NCBI GenBank assembly: GCA_024362935.1
Contig: JANCRA010000120.1
Location: forward strand, 255,501 to 319,500
DNA length: 64,000 bases
From: Setophaga petechia
Taxonomy: Eukaryota > Chordata > Aves > Passeriformes > Parulidae
Reading direction: 5' to 3'
The translations under genes and the position numbers were made by a program. The notes under the pieces are model-generated. The model was not told where the DNA came from. It worked only from the letters and a program-made list of their open reading frames with translations, and searched no databases. Below are positions 11,997 to 25,213 of this stretch, in pieces (positions within the stretch are counted from its first letter, which is position 1; the number at the start of each line of letters is the position of its first letter).

Positions 11997-14003
11997 TTCA
12001 CATTAATACTTGAAAGGAAGGCGTCTTAGACAACTTTCTTTTTCTTGTGTCAAAACACACTGCAGTCCTCTGTGCAACTTCTAGAGCACGATAGGAGATG
12101 TTTAGTGAGAGGAAGGTTTTCTCCTGGCGAGACAGAGTGAAAAAGCTATTTGATCAGATGTAGGTGACAAGAAACACTTACTGCAGTGCACTGAAAAGCT
12201 TACTGCTACACAGCACTGCGATTGTGTTAGCAGCTCTCAAAGTGATAGAAAACAGTACTTTCCCACTCTCTTGCCTTTCCCTTCACATTAATACTTGAAA
12301 GGAAGGCGTCTTAGACAACTTTCTTTTACTTTTTGCAAAACACACTGCAGCCCTCTGTGCAACTTCTAGAACACGATAGAAGTTGTTTAGTGAGCAGCAA
12401 CGTTTTCCCCTTGCGAGACAAAGTGAAAAAGCTATTTGCTCAGATGTAGGTATCAAGAAACACTTACTGCCGTGCACTGACAAGCTAATTGCTACACAGC
12501 ACTGCGATTGTGTTAGCAGCTTGCAAAGTGCTAGAAAACAGTACTTTCCCACTCTCTTGCCTTTCCCTTCACATTAATACTTGAAAGGAAGGCGTCTTAG
12601 ACAACTTTCTTTTTCTTGTTACAGAACACACTGCAGCCCTCTGTGCAACTTCTAGAACACGATAGGAAATGTTTAGTGAGCAGGAAGGTTTTCTCCTTGC
12701 GAGACATAGTGAAAAACCTTTTTACTTCGATATAGGTGACAAGAAACACTTACTGCAGTGCACTGAACAGCTAATTGCTACACAGAACTGCGATTGTGTT
12801 AGCAGCTTGCAAAGTGCTAGAAAACAGTACTTTCCCACTCTCTTGCCTTTCCCTTCACATTAATACTTGAAAGGAAGGCATCTTAGACAACTTTCTTTTT
12901 CTTGTGTCAAAAAACTCTGCAGCCCTCTCTGCAACATCTACAACACGATGGAAGTTGTTTAGTGAGCAGCAACGTTTTCCCCTTGCGAGACAAAGTGAAA
13001 AAGCTATTTGCTCAGATGTAGGTATCAAGAAACACTTACTGCCGTGCACTGACAAGCTAATTGCTACACAGCACTGGGATTGTGTTAGCAGCTTGCAAAG
13101 TGCTAGAAAACAGTACTTTCCCACTCTCTTACCTTTCCCTTCACATTAATACTTGAAAGGAAGGCGTCTTAGACAACTTTCTTTTTCTTGCTGCAAAACA
13201 CACTGCAGCCCTCTGTGCAACTTCTAGAACACGATAGGAGATGTTTAGTGAGCAAGAAGGTTTTCTCCTTGCGAGACATAGTGAAAAAGGTATTTGCTTA
13301 GATGTAGGTGACTAGAAACACTTACTGCAGTGCACTGAACAGCTAATTGCTACACAGAACTGGGATTGTGTTAGCAGCCTGCAAAGTGCTAGAAAACAGT
13401 ACTTTCCCACTCTCTTGCCTTTCCCTTCACATTAATAGTTGAAAGGAAGGCGTCTTAGACAACTTTCTTTTTCTTGTGTCAAAACACACTGCAGCCCTCT
13501 GTGCAACTTCTAGAACACGATAGGAAATGTTTAGTGAGCAAGAAGGTTTTCTCCTTGCTAGACAGAATGATAAAGCTATTTGCTTAGATGTAGGTGACAA
13601 GAAACACTTACTGCAGTGCACTGAAAACCTAACTGCTACACAGCACTGCGATTGTGTTAGCAGCTTGCAAAGTGCTAGAAAACAGTACTTTCCCACTCTC
13701 TCGCCTTTCCATTCACATTAATACTTGAAAGGAAGGCGTCTTAGACAACTTTCTTTTTCTTGTTAGAGAACACTCTGAAGCCCTCTGTGCTACATCTACA
13801 ACACGATGGAAGTTGTTTGGTGAGCAGGAAGGTTTTCTCCTTGCGAGACATAGTGAAAAAGCTATTTGCTTAGATGTAGGTGACAAGAAACACTTACTGC
13901 AGTGCAGTGACAAGTCAATTGGTACACAGCACTGGGATTGTGTTAGCAGCTCTCAAAGTGATAGAAAATAGTACTTTCCCACTCTCTTGCCTTTCCCTTC
14001 GCA
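11997..14003. repeat. Run of about 7 ordinary monomers
   Basis: Ordinary monomers linking core copies 3 and 4. One monomer near 12100 has a short deletion (TTTAGTGAGAGGAAGG), also present after core copy 1 near 3217. No other element is visible. Confidence 0.88.
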
Positions 14004-15584
14004 TTAATACTTGAAAGGAAGGCGTCTTAGACAACTTTCTTTTTCTTGCTGCAAAACATTCTGCAGCCCTCTGTGCAACCTGTACAGCACGATGGAAGTT
14101 GTTTAATGAGCTGGAACATTTTCTCCTAGTGAGAGATAGTGAAAAAGCTTTTTGCTTAGATGTAGGTTACCACAGGCAGTTACTGCAGTGCACTGCAAAG
14201 CTAATAGATGCACAACACTGGGATTGTGTGCCCAGCTTGCAAAGTGATAGGAAACAGTACCTTTCCACTCTTCCTGCTTTGTCCATGCACATTACTATTC
14301 GAATGGAAAGAATTTTAGACAACTTTCTTTGGCTTCTTGCAAAACACTCTGCACACCTGCCTGCAATCTCTAGAAGTCGATGGGAGATATTTTCTGAACT
14401 GGCTCAGTTTCTCTTTGCAAGACATGGGGAAAAAGCAATTTGCTTCGATATAGGTGAAAAGAGGCACCTACTACAGTGCACTGCAAGCTAATTGCTGCAC
14501 AACACGCAGATTGTGTAAGCAGGTTGCAAACTGATAGAAAACAGTACCTCTCCCTTCTCCTGCCTTTTCTATTCACATTTCTATTTGAATGCAAGGCGTT
14601 TTAGACAACTTTCTTTTGCTTCTTGCAAAACACTCTGCACACCTGCCTGCAATCTCTAGAACTCGATGGGAGATGTTTTCTGAACTGGCTCAGTTTCTCC
14701 TTGCGAGACATGGGGAAAAAGCAATTTGCTTAGATGCAGGTGAAAAGAGGCACCTACTACAGTGCACTGAAAAACTAATTGCTGCACAACTCTGGGATTG
14801 TGTAAGCAGCTTACAAACAGATAGAAAACAGCACCTTTCCACTCTCCTGCCTTTTCCATTCGCATTACTATTCGAATGGCAGCAGTTTTGGACAACTTTC
14901 TTTTGCTTCTTGCAAAACACTCTGCACACCTCCGTGCAACTTCTAGAAAAAATGAGAGTTGTTTTCTGAACTGGTACAGTTTCTCCTGAAGAGATATAAT
15001 GCAAACGCTATTGGCTTAGATGTAGTAACAATAGGCAATTATTACAGTGCACTGCAAAGTCAATCGTAGTAGAACACTGGGATTGTGTGTCCAGCTTGCA
15101 AACTGGTAGAAAACAGCACCTATCCGCTCTCCTGCATTTTCCCTTTCCAGGAACATTCGAATTGATGGCTTTTTTGGACAAGTTACTTTTTCTTGTTGCA
15201 AAACACTCTGCAGACCTGCCTGCAAGCTCTAGAGCACGATGGGAGGTTTTTTGTGAACAGACACAGTTTCTCCTGGCGAGACATAATGAAAAAGCTTTTT
15301 GCTAAGGTGTAGCCGGCAGGAGACGCTAAAGACCAGGAGACGGAGCACTGTGCCTTTAAGCGCCGCTTCCGGGTGTCTCTCGGCCGTAGCTGTTCTCCGG
15401 AGCACGCCGCGATCGGCGTAACGACACCAGATTCTTCGCGCCAAGAAGCGTCTTCTCCTTCTCCGGGAAACAGAGACTGCGGCAGCTTCTGAACGGCGAA
15501 CTAGGAAGCGGCACAAAACTGGGATTGGGTAAGCAGCTTTCAAAGTGATAGAAAACAGTACTTTCCCACTCTCTTGCCTTTCCC
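14004..15584. repeat. Diverged core unit, copy 4
   Basis: Marked by GAGCTGGAACATTTTCTCCTAGTGAGAG near 14107 in place of the GAGCAGG...GCGAGACA form of copies 1-3, and by GCACCTATCCGCTC near 15116. Copies 4, 5 and 6 share these changes and so form one lineage. Confidence 0.9.
15312..15511. repeat. CpG-rich segment in core copy 4
   Basis: Has the CpG-preserving variants of copy 1 (CTCCGGAG, CCGCGATC, AAACAGAG, AACTAGG), although the surrounding core belongs to a different lineage. Confidence 0.85.
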
Positions 15585-17878
15585 TTCACATTAATACTTG
15601 AAAGGAAGGCGTCTTAGACAACTTTCTTTTACTTTTTGCAAAACACACTGCAGTCCTCTGTGTAACTTCTAGAGCACGATAGGAGATGTTTAGTGAGCAG
15701 GAAGGTTTTCTCCTTGCGAGACAGAGTGAAAAAGCTATTTGCTCAGATGTAGGTGACAAGAAACACTTACTGCAGTGCACTGAAAAGCTTACTGCTACAC
15801 AGCACTGCGATTGTGTTAGCAGCTCTCAAAGTGATAGAAAACAGTACTTTCCCACTCTCTTGCCTTTCCCTTCACATTAATACTTGAAAGGAAGGCGTCT
15901 TAGACAACTTTCTTTTACTTTTTGCAAAACACACTGCAGCCCTCTGTGCAACTTCTACAACACGATGGAAGTTGTTTAGTGAGCATGAAGGTTTTCTCCT
16001 TGCGAGACATAGTGAAAAAGCTATTTGCTTAGATGTAGGTGACAAGAAACACTTACTGCAGTGCACTGAAAAGCTAATTGCTACACAGAACTGGGATTTT
16101 GTTAGCAGCTTGCAAAGTGCTAGAAAACAGTACTTTCCCACTCTCTTGCCTTTCCCTTCACATTAATACTTGAAAGGAAGGCGTCTTAGGCAACTTTCTT
16201 TTTCTTGCTGCAAAACACACTGCAGCCCTCTGTGCAACTTCTAGAACACGATGGAAGTTGTTTAGTGAGCAGGAAGGTTTTCTCCTTGGGAGACATAGTG
16301 AAAAAGCTATTTGCTTAGATGAAGGTGACAAGAAACACGTACTGCAGTGCACTGAACAGCTAATTGCTACACAGAACTGGGATTGTGTTAGCAGCTTGCA
16401 AAGTGCTAGAAAACAGTACTTTCCCACTCTCTTGCCTTTCCCTTCACATTAATACTTGAAAGGAAGGCGTCTTTGACAACTTTCTTTTTCTTGCTGCAAA
16501 ACACACTGCAGCCCTCTGTGCAACTTCTACAACACGATAGGAAATGTTTAGTGAGCCGGAAGGTTTTCTCCTTGCGAGACATCGTGATAAAGCTTTTTGC
16601 TTAGATATAGGTGACAAGAAACACTTACTGCAGTGCACTGAACAGCTAATTGCTTCACAGAACTGGGATTGTGTTAGCAGCTTGCAAAGTGCTAGAAAAC
16701 AGTACTTTCCCACTCTCTTGCCTTTCCCTTCACATTAATACTTGAAAGGAAGGCGTCTTAGACAACTTTCTTTTTCTTGCTGCAAAACACACTGCAGCCC
16801 TCTGTGCAACTTCTAGAACACGATAGGAAATGTTTAGTGAGCAGGAAGGTTTTCTCCTGGCGAGACAGAGTGAAAAAGCTATTTGCTTAGATGTAGGTGA
16901 CAAGAAACACTTACTGCAGTGCACTGAACAGCTAACTGCTACACAGCACTAGGATTGTGTTAGCAGCTTGCAAAGTGCTAGAAAACAGTACTTTCCCACT
17001 CTCTTGCCTTTCCCTTCACATTAATACTTGAAAGGAAGGCGTCTTAGACAACTTTCTTTTACATTTTGCAAAACACACTGCAGCCCTCTGTGCAACTTCT
17101 ACAACACGATGGAAGTTGTTTAGTGAGCAGCAACGTTTTCCCCTTGCGAGACAAAGGGAAAAAGCTATTTGCTCAGATGTAGTTATCAAGAAACACTTAC
17201 TGCCGTGCACTGACAAGCTAATTGCTACACAGCGCTGCGATTGTGTTAGCAGCTTGCAAAGTGCTAGAAAACAGTACTTTCCCACTCTCTTGCCTTTCCC
17301 TTCACATTAATACTTGAAAGGAAGGCGTCTTAGACAACTTTCTTTTTCTTGTGTCAAAACACACTGCAGCCCTCTGTGCAACTTCTAGAACACGATAGGA
17401 AATGTTTAGTGAGCAAGAAGGTTTTCTCCTTGCTAGACAGAATGATAAAGCTATTTGCTTAGATGTAGGTGACAAGAAACACTTACTGCAGTGCACTGAA
17501 AAGCTAACTGCTACACAGCACTGCGATTGTGTTAGCAGCTTGCAAAGTGCTAGAAAACAGTACTTTCCCACTCTCTCGCCTTTCCATTCACATTAATACT
17601 TGAAAGGAAGGCGTCTTAGACAACTTTCTTTTTCTTGTTAGAGAACACTCTGAAGCCCTCTGTGCAACATCTACAACACGATGGAAGTTGTTTGGTGAGC
17701 AGGAAGGTTTTCTCCTTGCGAGACATAGTGAAAAAGCTATTTGCTTAGATGTAGGTGACAAGAAACACTTACTGCAGTGCAGTGACAAGTCAATTGGTAC
17801 ACAGCACTGGGATTGTGTTAGCAGCTCTCAAAGTGATAGAAAATAGTACTTTCCCACTCTCTTGCCTTTCCCTTCGCA

Positions 17879-19459
17879 TTAATACTTGAAAGGAAGGCGT
17901 CTTAGACAACTTTCTTTTTCTTGCTGCAAAACATTCTGCAGCCCTCTGTGCAACCTGTACAGCACAATGGAAGTTGTTTAATGAGCTGGAACATTTTCTC
18001 CTAGTGAGAGATAGTGAAAAAGCTTTTTGCTTAGATGTAGGTTACCACAGGCAGTTACTGCAGTGCACTGCAAAGCTAATAGATGCACAACACTGGGATT
18101 GTGTGCCCAGCTTGCAAAGTGATAGGAAACAGTACCTTTCCACTCTTCCTGCTTTTTCCATGCACATTACTATTCGAATGGAAAGAATTTTAGACAACTT
18201 TCTTTGGCTTCTTGCAAAACACTCTGCACACCTGCCTGCAATCTCTAGAAGTCGATGGGAGATATTTTCTGAACTGGCTCAGTTTCTCTTTGCAAGACAT
18301 GGGGAAAAAGCAATTTGCTTCGATATAGGTGAAAAGAGGCACCTACTACAGTGCACTGCAAGCTAATTGCTGCACAACACGCAGATTGTGTAAGCAGGTT
18401 GCAAACTGATAGAAAACAGTACCTCTCCCTTCTCCTGCCTTTTCTATTCACATTTCTATTTGAATGCAAGGCGTTTTAGACAACTTTCTTTTGCTTCTTG
18501 CAAAACACTCTGCACACCTGCCTGCAATCTCTAGAACTCGATGGGAGATGTTTTCTGAACTGGCTCAGTTTCTCCTTGCGAGACATGGGGAAAAAGCAAT
18601 TTGCTTAGATGCAGGTGAAAAGAGGCACCTACTACAGTGCACTGAAAAACTAATTGCTGCACAACTCTGGGATTGTGTAAGCAGCTTACAAACAGATAGA
18701 AAACAGCACCTTTCCACTCTCCTGCCTTTTCCATTCGCATTACTATTCGAATGGCAGCAGTTTTGGACAACTTTCTTTTGCTTCTTGCAAAACACTCTGC
18801 ACACCTCCGTGCAACTTCTAGAAAAAATGAGAGTTGTTTTCTGAACTGGTACAGTTTCTCCTGAAGAGATATAATGCAAACGCTATTGGCTTAGATGTAG
18901 TAACAATAGGCAATTATTACAGTGCACTGCAAAGTCAATCGTAGTAGAACACTGGGATTGTGTGTCCAGCTTGCAAACTGGTAGAAAACAGCACCTATCC
19001 GCTCTCCTGCATTTTCCCTTTCCAGGAACATTCGAATTGATGGCTTTTTTGGACAAGTTACTTTTTCTTGTTGCAAAACACTCTGCAGACCTGCCTGCAA
19101 GCTCTAGAGCACGATGGGAGGTTTTTTGTGAACAGACACAGTTTCTCCTGGCGAGACATAATGAAAAAGCTTTTTGCTAAGGTGTAGCCGGCAGGAGACG
19201 CTAAAGACCAGGAGACGGAGCACTGTGCCTTTAAGCGCCGCTTCCGGGTGTCTCTCGGCCGTAGCTGTTCTCCGGAGCACGCCGCGATCGGCGTAACGAC
19301 ACCAGATTCTTCGCGCCAAGAAGCGTCTTCTCCTTCTCCGGGAAACAGAGACTGCGGCAGCTTCTGAACGGCGAACTAGGAAGCGGCACAAAACTGGGAT
19401 TGGGTAAGCAGCTTTCAAAGTGATAGAAAACAGTACTTTCCCACTCTCTTGCCTTTCCC
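17879..19459. repeat. Diverged core unit, copy 5
   Basis: As copy 4, with the private change AGCACAATGG near 17962 where the other copies have AGCACGATGG. Confidence 0.9.
19187..19386. repeat. CpG-rich segment in core copy 5
   Basis: Same variant set as copy 4. Confidence 0.85.
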
Positions 19460-21753
19460 TTCACATTAATACTTGAAAGGAAGGCGTCTTAGACAACTTT
19501 CTTTTACTTTTTGCAAAACACACTGCAGTCCTCTGTGTAACTTCTAGAGCACGATAGGAGATGTTTAGTGAGCAGGAAGGTTTTCTCCTTGCGAGACAGA
19601 GTGAAAAAGCTATTTGCTCAGATGTAGGTGACAAGAAACACTTACTGCAGTGCACTGAAAAGCTTACTGCTACACAGCACTGCGATTGTGTTAGCAGCTC
19701 TCAAAGTGATAGAAAACAGTACTTTCCCACTCTCTTGCCTTTCCCTTCACATTAATACTTGAAAGGAAGGCGTCTTAGACAACTTTCTTTTACTTTTTGC
19801 AAAACACACTGCAGCCCTCTGTGCAACTTCTACAACACGATGGAAGTTGTTTAGTGAGCATGAAGGTTTTCTCCTTGCGAGACATAGTGAAAAAGCTATT
19901 TGCTTAGATGTAGGTGACAAGAAACACTTACTGCAGTGCACTGAAAAGCTAATTGCTACACAGAACTGGGATTTTGTTAGCAGCTTGCAAAGTGCTAGAA
20001 AACAGTACTTTCCCACTCTCTTGCCTTTCCCTTCACATTAATACTTGAAAGGAAGGCGTCTTAGGCAACTTTCTTTTTCTTGCTGCAAAACACACTGCAG
20101 CCCTCTGTGCAACTTCTAGAACACGATGGAAGTTGTTTAGTGAGCAGGAAGGTTTTCTCCTTGGGAGACATAGTGAAAAAGCTATTTGCTTAGATGAAGG
20201 TGACAAGAAACACGTACTGCAGTGCACTGAACAGCTAATTGCTACACAGAACTGGGATTGTGTTAGCAGCTTGCAAAGTGCTAGAAAACAGTACTTTCCC
20301 ACTCTCTTGCCTTTCCCTTCACATTAATACTTGAAAGGAAGGCGTCTTAGACAACTTTCTTTTTCTTGCTGCAAAACACACTGCAGCCCTCTGTGCAACT
20401 TCTAGAACACGATAGGAAATGTTTAGTGAGCAGGAAGGTTTTCTCCTTGCGAGACATCGTGATAAAGCTTTTTGCTTAGATATAGGTGACAAGAAACACT
20501 TACTGCAGTGCACTGAACAGCTAATTGCTACACAGAACTGGGATTGTGTTAGCAGCTTGCAAAGTGCTAGAAAACAGTACTTTCCCACTCTCTTGCCTTT
20601 CCCTTCACATTAATACTTGAAAGGAAGGCGTCTTAGACAACTTTCTTTTTCTTGCTGCAAAACACACTGCAGCCCTCTGTGCAACTTCTAGAACACGATA
20701 GGAAATGTTTAGTGAGCAGGAAGGTTTTCTCCTTGCGAGACATAGTGAAAAAGCTTTTTGCTTAGATGTAGGTGACAAGAAACACTTACTGCAGTGCACT
20801 GAACAGCTAACTGCTACACAGCACTAGGATTGTGTTAGCAGCTTGCAAAGTGCTAGAAAACAGTACTTTCCCACTCTCTTGCCTTTCCCTTCACATTAAT
20901 ACTTGAAAGGAAGGCGTCTTAGACAACTTTCTTTTACATTTTGCAAAACACACTGCAGCCCTCTGTGCAACTTCTACAACACGATGGAAGTTGTTTAGTG
21001 AGCAGCAACGTTTTCCCCTTGCGAGACAAAGGGAAAAAGCTATTTGCTCAGATGTAGTTATCAAGAAACACTTACTGCCGTGCACTGACAAGCTAATTGC
21101 TACACAGCGCTGCGATTGTGTTAGCAGCTTGCAAAGTGCTAGAAAACAGTACTTTCCCACTCTCTTGCCTTTCCCTTCACATTAATACTTGAAAGGAAGG
21201 CGTCTTAGACAACTTTCTTTTTCTTGTGTCAAAACACACTGCAGACCTCTGTGCAACTTCTAGAACACGATAGGAAATGTTTAGTGAGCAAGAAGGTTTT
21301 CTCCTTGCTAGACAGAATGATAAAGCTATTTGCTTAGATGTAGGTGACAAGAAACACTTACTGCAGTGCACTGAAAAGCTAACTGCTACACAGCACTGCG
21401 ATTGTGTTAGCAGCTTGCAAAGTGCTAGAAAACAGTACTTTCCCACTCTCTCGCCTTTCCATTCACATTAATACTTGAAAGGAAGGCGTCTTAGACAACT
21501 TTCTTTTTCTTGTTAGAGAACACTCTGAAGCCCTCTGCGCAACATCTACAAAACGATGGAAGGTGTTTGGTGAGCAGGAAGGTTTTCTCCTTGCGAGACA
21601 GATTGAAAAAGCTATTTGCTTAGATGTAGGTGACAAGAAACACTTACTGCAGTGCAGTGACAAGTCAATTGGTACACAGCACTGGGATTGTGTTAGCAGC
21701 TCTCAAAGTGATAGAAAATAGTACTTTCCCACTCTCTTGCCTTTCCCTTCGCA

Positions 21754-23334
21754 TTAATACTTGAAAGGAAGGCGTCTTAGACAACTTTCTTTTTCTTGCT
21801 GCAAAACATTCTGCAGCCCTCTGTGCAACCTGTACAGCACGATGGAAGTTGTTTAATGAGCTGGAACATTTTCTCCTAGTGAGAGATAGTGAAAAAGCTT
21901 TTTGCTTAGATGTAGGTTACCACAGGCAGTTACTGCAGCGCACTGCAAAGCTAATAGATGCACAACACTGGGATTGTGTGCCCAGCTTGCAAAGTGATAG
22001 AAAACAGTACCTTTCCACTCTTCCTGCCTTTTCCATGCACATTACTATTCGAATGGTAAGAATTTTAGACAACTTTCTTTGGCTTCTTGCAAAACACTCT
22101 GCACACCTGCCTGCAATCTCTAGAAGTCGATGGGAGATATTTTCTGAACTGGCTCAGTTTCTCTTTGCAAGACATGGGGAAAAAGCAATTTGCTTAGATA
22201 TAGGTGAAAAGAGGCACCTACTACAGTGCACTGCAAGCTAATTGCTGCACAACACGCAGATTGTGTAAGCAGGTTGCAAACTGATAGAAAACAGTACCTC
22301 TCCCTTCTCCTGCCTTTTCTATTCACATTTCTATTTGAATGCAAGGCGTTTTAGACAACTTTCTTTTGCTTCTTGCAAAACACTCTGCACACCTGCCTGC
22401 AATCTCTAGAACTCGATGGGAGATGTTTTCTGAACTGGCTCAGTTTCTCCTTGCAAGACATGGGGAAAAAGCAATTTGCTTAGATGCAGGTGAAAAGAGG
22501 CACCTACTACAGTGCACTGAAAAACTAATTGCTGCACAACTCTGGGATTGTGTAAGCAGCTTACAAACAGATAGAAAACAGCACCTTTCCACTCTCCTGC
22601 CTTTTCCATTCGCATTACTATTCGAATGGCAGCAGTTTTGGACAACTTTCTTTTGCTTCTTGCAAAACACTCTGCACACCTCCGTGCAACTTCTAGAAAA
22701 AATGAGAGTTGTTTTCTGAACTGGTACAGTTTCTCCTGAAGAGATATAATGCAAACGCTATTGGCTTAGATGTAGTAACAATAGGCAATTATTACACTGC
22801 ACTGCAAAGTCAATCGTAGTAGAACACTGGGATTGTGTGTCCAGCTTGCAAACTGGTAGAAAACAGCACCTATCCGCTCTCCTGCATTTTCCCTTTCCAG
22901 GAACATTCGAATTGATGGCTTTTTTGGACAAGTTACTTTTTCTTGTTGCAAAACACTCTGCAGACCTGCCTGCAAGCTCTAGAGCACGATGGGAGGTTTT
23001 TTGTGAACAGACACAGTTTCTCCTGGCGAGACATAATGAAAAAGCTTTTTGCTAAGGTGTAGCCGGCAGGAGACGCTAAAGACCAGGAGACGGAGCACTG
23101 TGCCTTTAAGCGCCGCTTCCGGGTGTCTCTCGGCCGTAGCTGTTCTCCGGAGCACGCCGCGATCGGCGTAACGACACCAGATTCTTCGCGCCAAGAAGCG
23201 TCTTCTCCTTCTCCGGGAAACAGAGACTGCGGCAGCTTCTGAACGGCGAACTACGAAGCGGCACAAAACTGGGATTGGGTAAGCAGCTTTCAAAGTGATA
23301 GAAAACAGTACTTTCCCACTCTCTTGCCTTTCCC
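21754..23334. repeat. Diverged core unit, copy 6
   Basis: Belongs to the copy 4/5 lineage but shares CTTAGATATA with copy 3 and has private changes (ATTCGAATGGTAAG near 22050, TTACACTGCAC near 22793). This is a mosaic pattern. Confidence 0.9.
23062..23261. repeat. CpG-rich segment in core copy 6
   Basis: Mosaic. The left and middle parts match copies 1/4/5 (CTCCGGAG, CCGCGATC, AAACAGAG), whereas the right end has GAACTACG of copies 2/3. This suggests gene conversion or a crossover inside the segment. Confidence 0.85.
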
Positions 23335-25207
23335 TTCACATTAATACTTGAAAGGAAGGCGTCTTAGACAACTTTCTTTTACTTTTTGCAAAACACACTG
23401 CAGTCCTCTGTGTAACTTCTAGAGCACGATAGGAGATGTTTAGTGAGCAGGAAGGTTTTCTCCTTGGGAGACAGAGTGAAAAAGCTATTTGCTCAGATGT
23501 AGGTGACAAGAAACACTTACTGCAGTGCACTGAAAAGCTTACTGCTACACAGCACTGCGATTGTGTTAGCAGCTCTCAAAGTGATAGAAAACAGTACTTT
23601 CCCACTCTCTTGCCTTTCCCTTCACATTAATACTTGAAAGGAAGGCGTCTTAGACAACTTTCTTTTTCTTGTGTCAAAACACACTGCAGCCCTCTGTGCA
23701 ACTTCTACAACACGATGGAAGTTGTTTAGTGAGCAGGAAGGTTTTCTCCTTGCGAGACACAGTGAAAAAGCTATTTGCTTAGATGTAGGTGACAAGAAAC
23801 ACTTACTGCAGTGCACTGAAAAGCTAATTGCTACACAGAACTGGGATTTTGTTAGCAGCTTGCAAAGTGCTAGAAAACAGTACTTTCCCACTCTCTTGCC
23901 TTTCCCTTCACATTAATACTTGAAAGGAAGGCGTCTTAGACAACTTTCTTTTTCTTGCTGCAAAACACACTGCAGCCCTCTGTGCAACTTCTAGAACACG
24001 ATGGAAGTTGTTTAGTGAGCAGGAAGGTTTTCTCCTTGCGAGACACAGTGAAAAAGCTATTTGCTTAGATGTAGGTGACAAGAAACACGTACTGCAGTGC
24101 ACTGAACAGCTAATTGCTACACAGAACTGGGATTGTGTTAGCAGCTTGCAAAGTGCTAGAAAACAGTACTTTCCCACTCTCTTGCCTTTCCCTTCACATT
24201 AATACTTGAAAGGAAGGCGTCTTAGACAACTTTCTTTTTCTTGCTGCAAAACACACTGCAGCCCTCTGTGCAACTTCTAGAACACGATAGGAAATGTTTA
24301 GTGAGCAGGAAGGTTTTCTCCTTGCGAGACATCGTGATAAAGCTTTTTGCTTAGATATAGGTGACAAGAAACACTTACTGCAGTGCACTGAACAGCTAAT
24401 TGCTACACAGAACTGGGATTGTGTTAGCAGCTTGCAAAGTGCTAGAAAACAGTACTTTCCCACTCTCTTGCCTTTCCCTTCACATTAATACTTGAAAGGA
24501 AGGCGTCTTAGACAACTTTCTTTTTCTTGCTGCAAAACACACTGCAGCCCTCTGTGCAACTTCTAGAACACGATAGGAAATGTTTAGTGAGCAGGAAGGT
24601 TTTCTCCTTGCGAGACAGAGTGAAAAAGCTTTTTGCTTAGATGTAGGTGACAAGAAACACTTACTGCAGTGCACTGAACAGCTAACTGCTACACAGCACT
24701 AGGATTGTGTTAGCAGCTTGCAAAGTGCTAGAAAACAGTACTTTCCCACTCTCTTGCCTTTCCCTTCACATTAATACTTGAAAGGAAGGCGTCTTAGACA
24801 ACTTTCTTTTACATTTTGCAAAACACACTGCAGCCCTCTGTGCAACTTCTACAACACGATGGAAGTTGTTTAGTGAGCAGCAACGTTTTCCCCTTGCGAG
24901 ACAAAGGGAAAAAGCTATTTGCTCAGATGTAGTTATCAAGAAACACTTACTGCCGTGCACTGACAAGCTAATTGCTACACAGCGCTGCGATTGTGTTAGC
25001 AGCTTGCAAAGTGCTAGAAAACAGTACTTTCCCACTCTCTTGCCTTTCCCTTCACATTAATACTTGAAAGGAAGGCGTCTTAGACAACTTTCTTTTTCTT
25101 GTTACAGAACTCACTGCAGCCCTCTGTGCAACTTCTAGAACACGATAGGAGATGTTTAGTGAGCAAGAAGGTTTTCTCGTTGCGAGACAGAGTGAAAAAG
25201 CTATTTG

Positions 25208-25213
25208 CTTAGA
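25208..25213. repeat. ERV1 target-site duplication, left
   Basis: CTTAGA, matched exactly by 34418-34423. Six bases is the duplication length expected for alpha- and betaretroviral integrases. Confidence 0.92.

Larger units (their letters stand above)
14004..17878. repeat. 3875-bp higher-order repeat, unit 1
   Basis: First of three consecutive units with an offset of exactly 3875, shown by matching landmarks at 14099, 17974 and 21849. Each unit is one core plus eight ordinary monomers in a fixed order of subtypes. Unit 1 and unit 2 differ at few positions, for example AAAACCTAACTG upstream of unit 1 versus AAAAGCTAACTG, and GAGCCGGAAGG (16553) versus GAGCAGGAAGG (20428). Confidence 0.93.
17879..21753. 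repeat. 3875-bp higher-order repeat, unit 2
   Basis: Near-identical to unit 1 over the whole length by eye. The very low divergence against roughly 10% between neighbouring monomers is the hallmark of recent amplification of the whole multimer. Confidence 0.93.
21754..25051. repeat. 3875-bp higher-order repeat, unit 3 (incomplete)
   Basis: Follows units 1 and 2 in register up to about 25050, including the GGGAAAAAGC/GTTATCAAG monomer at 24780-25051. The next monomer is not the one found at this place in units 1 and 2 (TTGTGTCAAAACAC) but a block B/C type (TTGTTACAGAACTC, TTTTCTCGTTGCGAG). The unit is therefore cut off by a switch of repeat family, about 160 bp before the ERV1 insertion. Confidence 0.85.
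1..25213. repeat. 286-bp satellite array, block A
   Basis: Tandem head-to-tail monomers with a period of 286 bp, seen from landmarks such as CACATTAATACTTGAAAGG and TTTAGTGAGCA that recur every 286 bases. Most monomers look 85-98% alike by eye. Each has a pyrimidine-rich stretch ending in CAG or CAA, a central GAGACA(T/A)AGTGAAAAAGC motif and an AAAACAGTACTTTCCCACTC motif. The period is not a multiple of three and stops recur, so the short open frames in both directions are not continuous genes. Block A differs from the later blocks by carrying six diverged core units. Satellite identity is certain; the family name and chromosomal position are unknown. Confidence 0.97.

Noticed and set aside
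108..25060. Dozens of short open frames of 64-130 codons on both strands of the satellite taken as genes
   Set aside because: They repeat with the monomer, are open in both directions at once, usually cannot continue because 286 is not a multiple of three, and have no promoter or homologue I recognise. Possible coding ancestry is given as a hypothesis only.
1..25213. CRISPR-like regular spacing
   Set aside because: The whole 286-bp unit repeats, with no short conserved repeat and unique spacers, and the retroviruses show a vertebrate genome.
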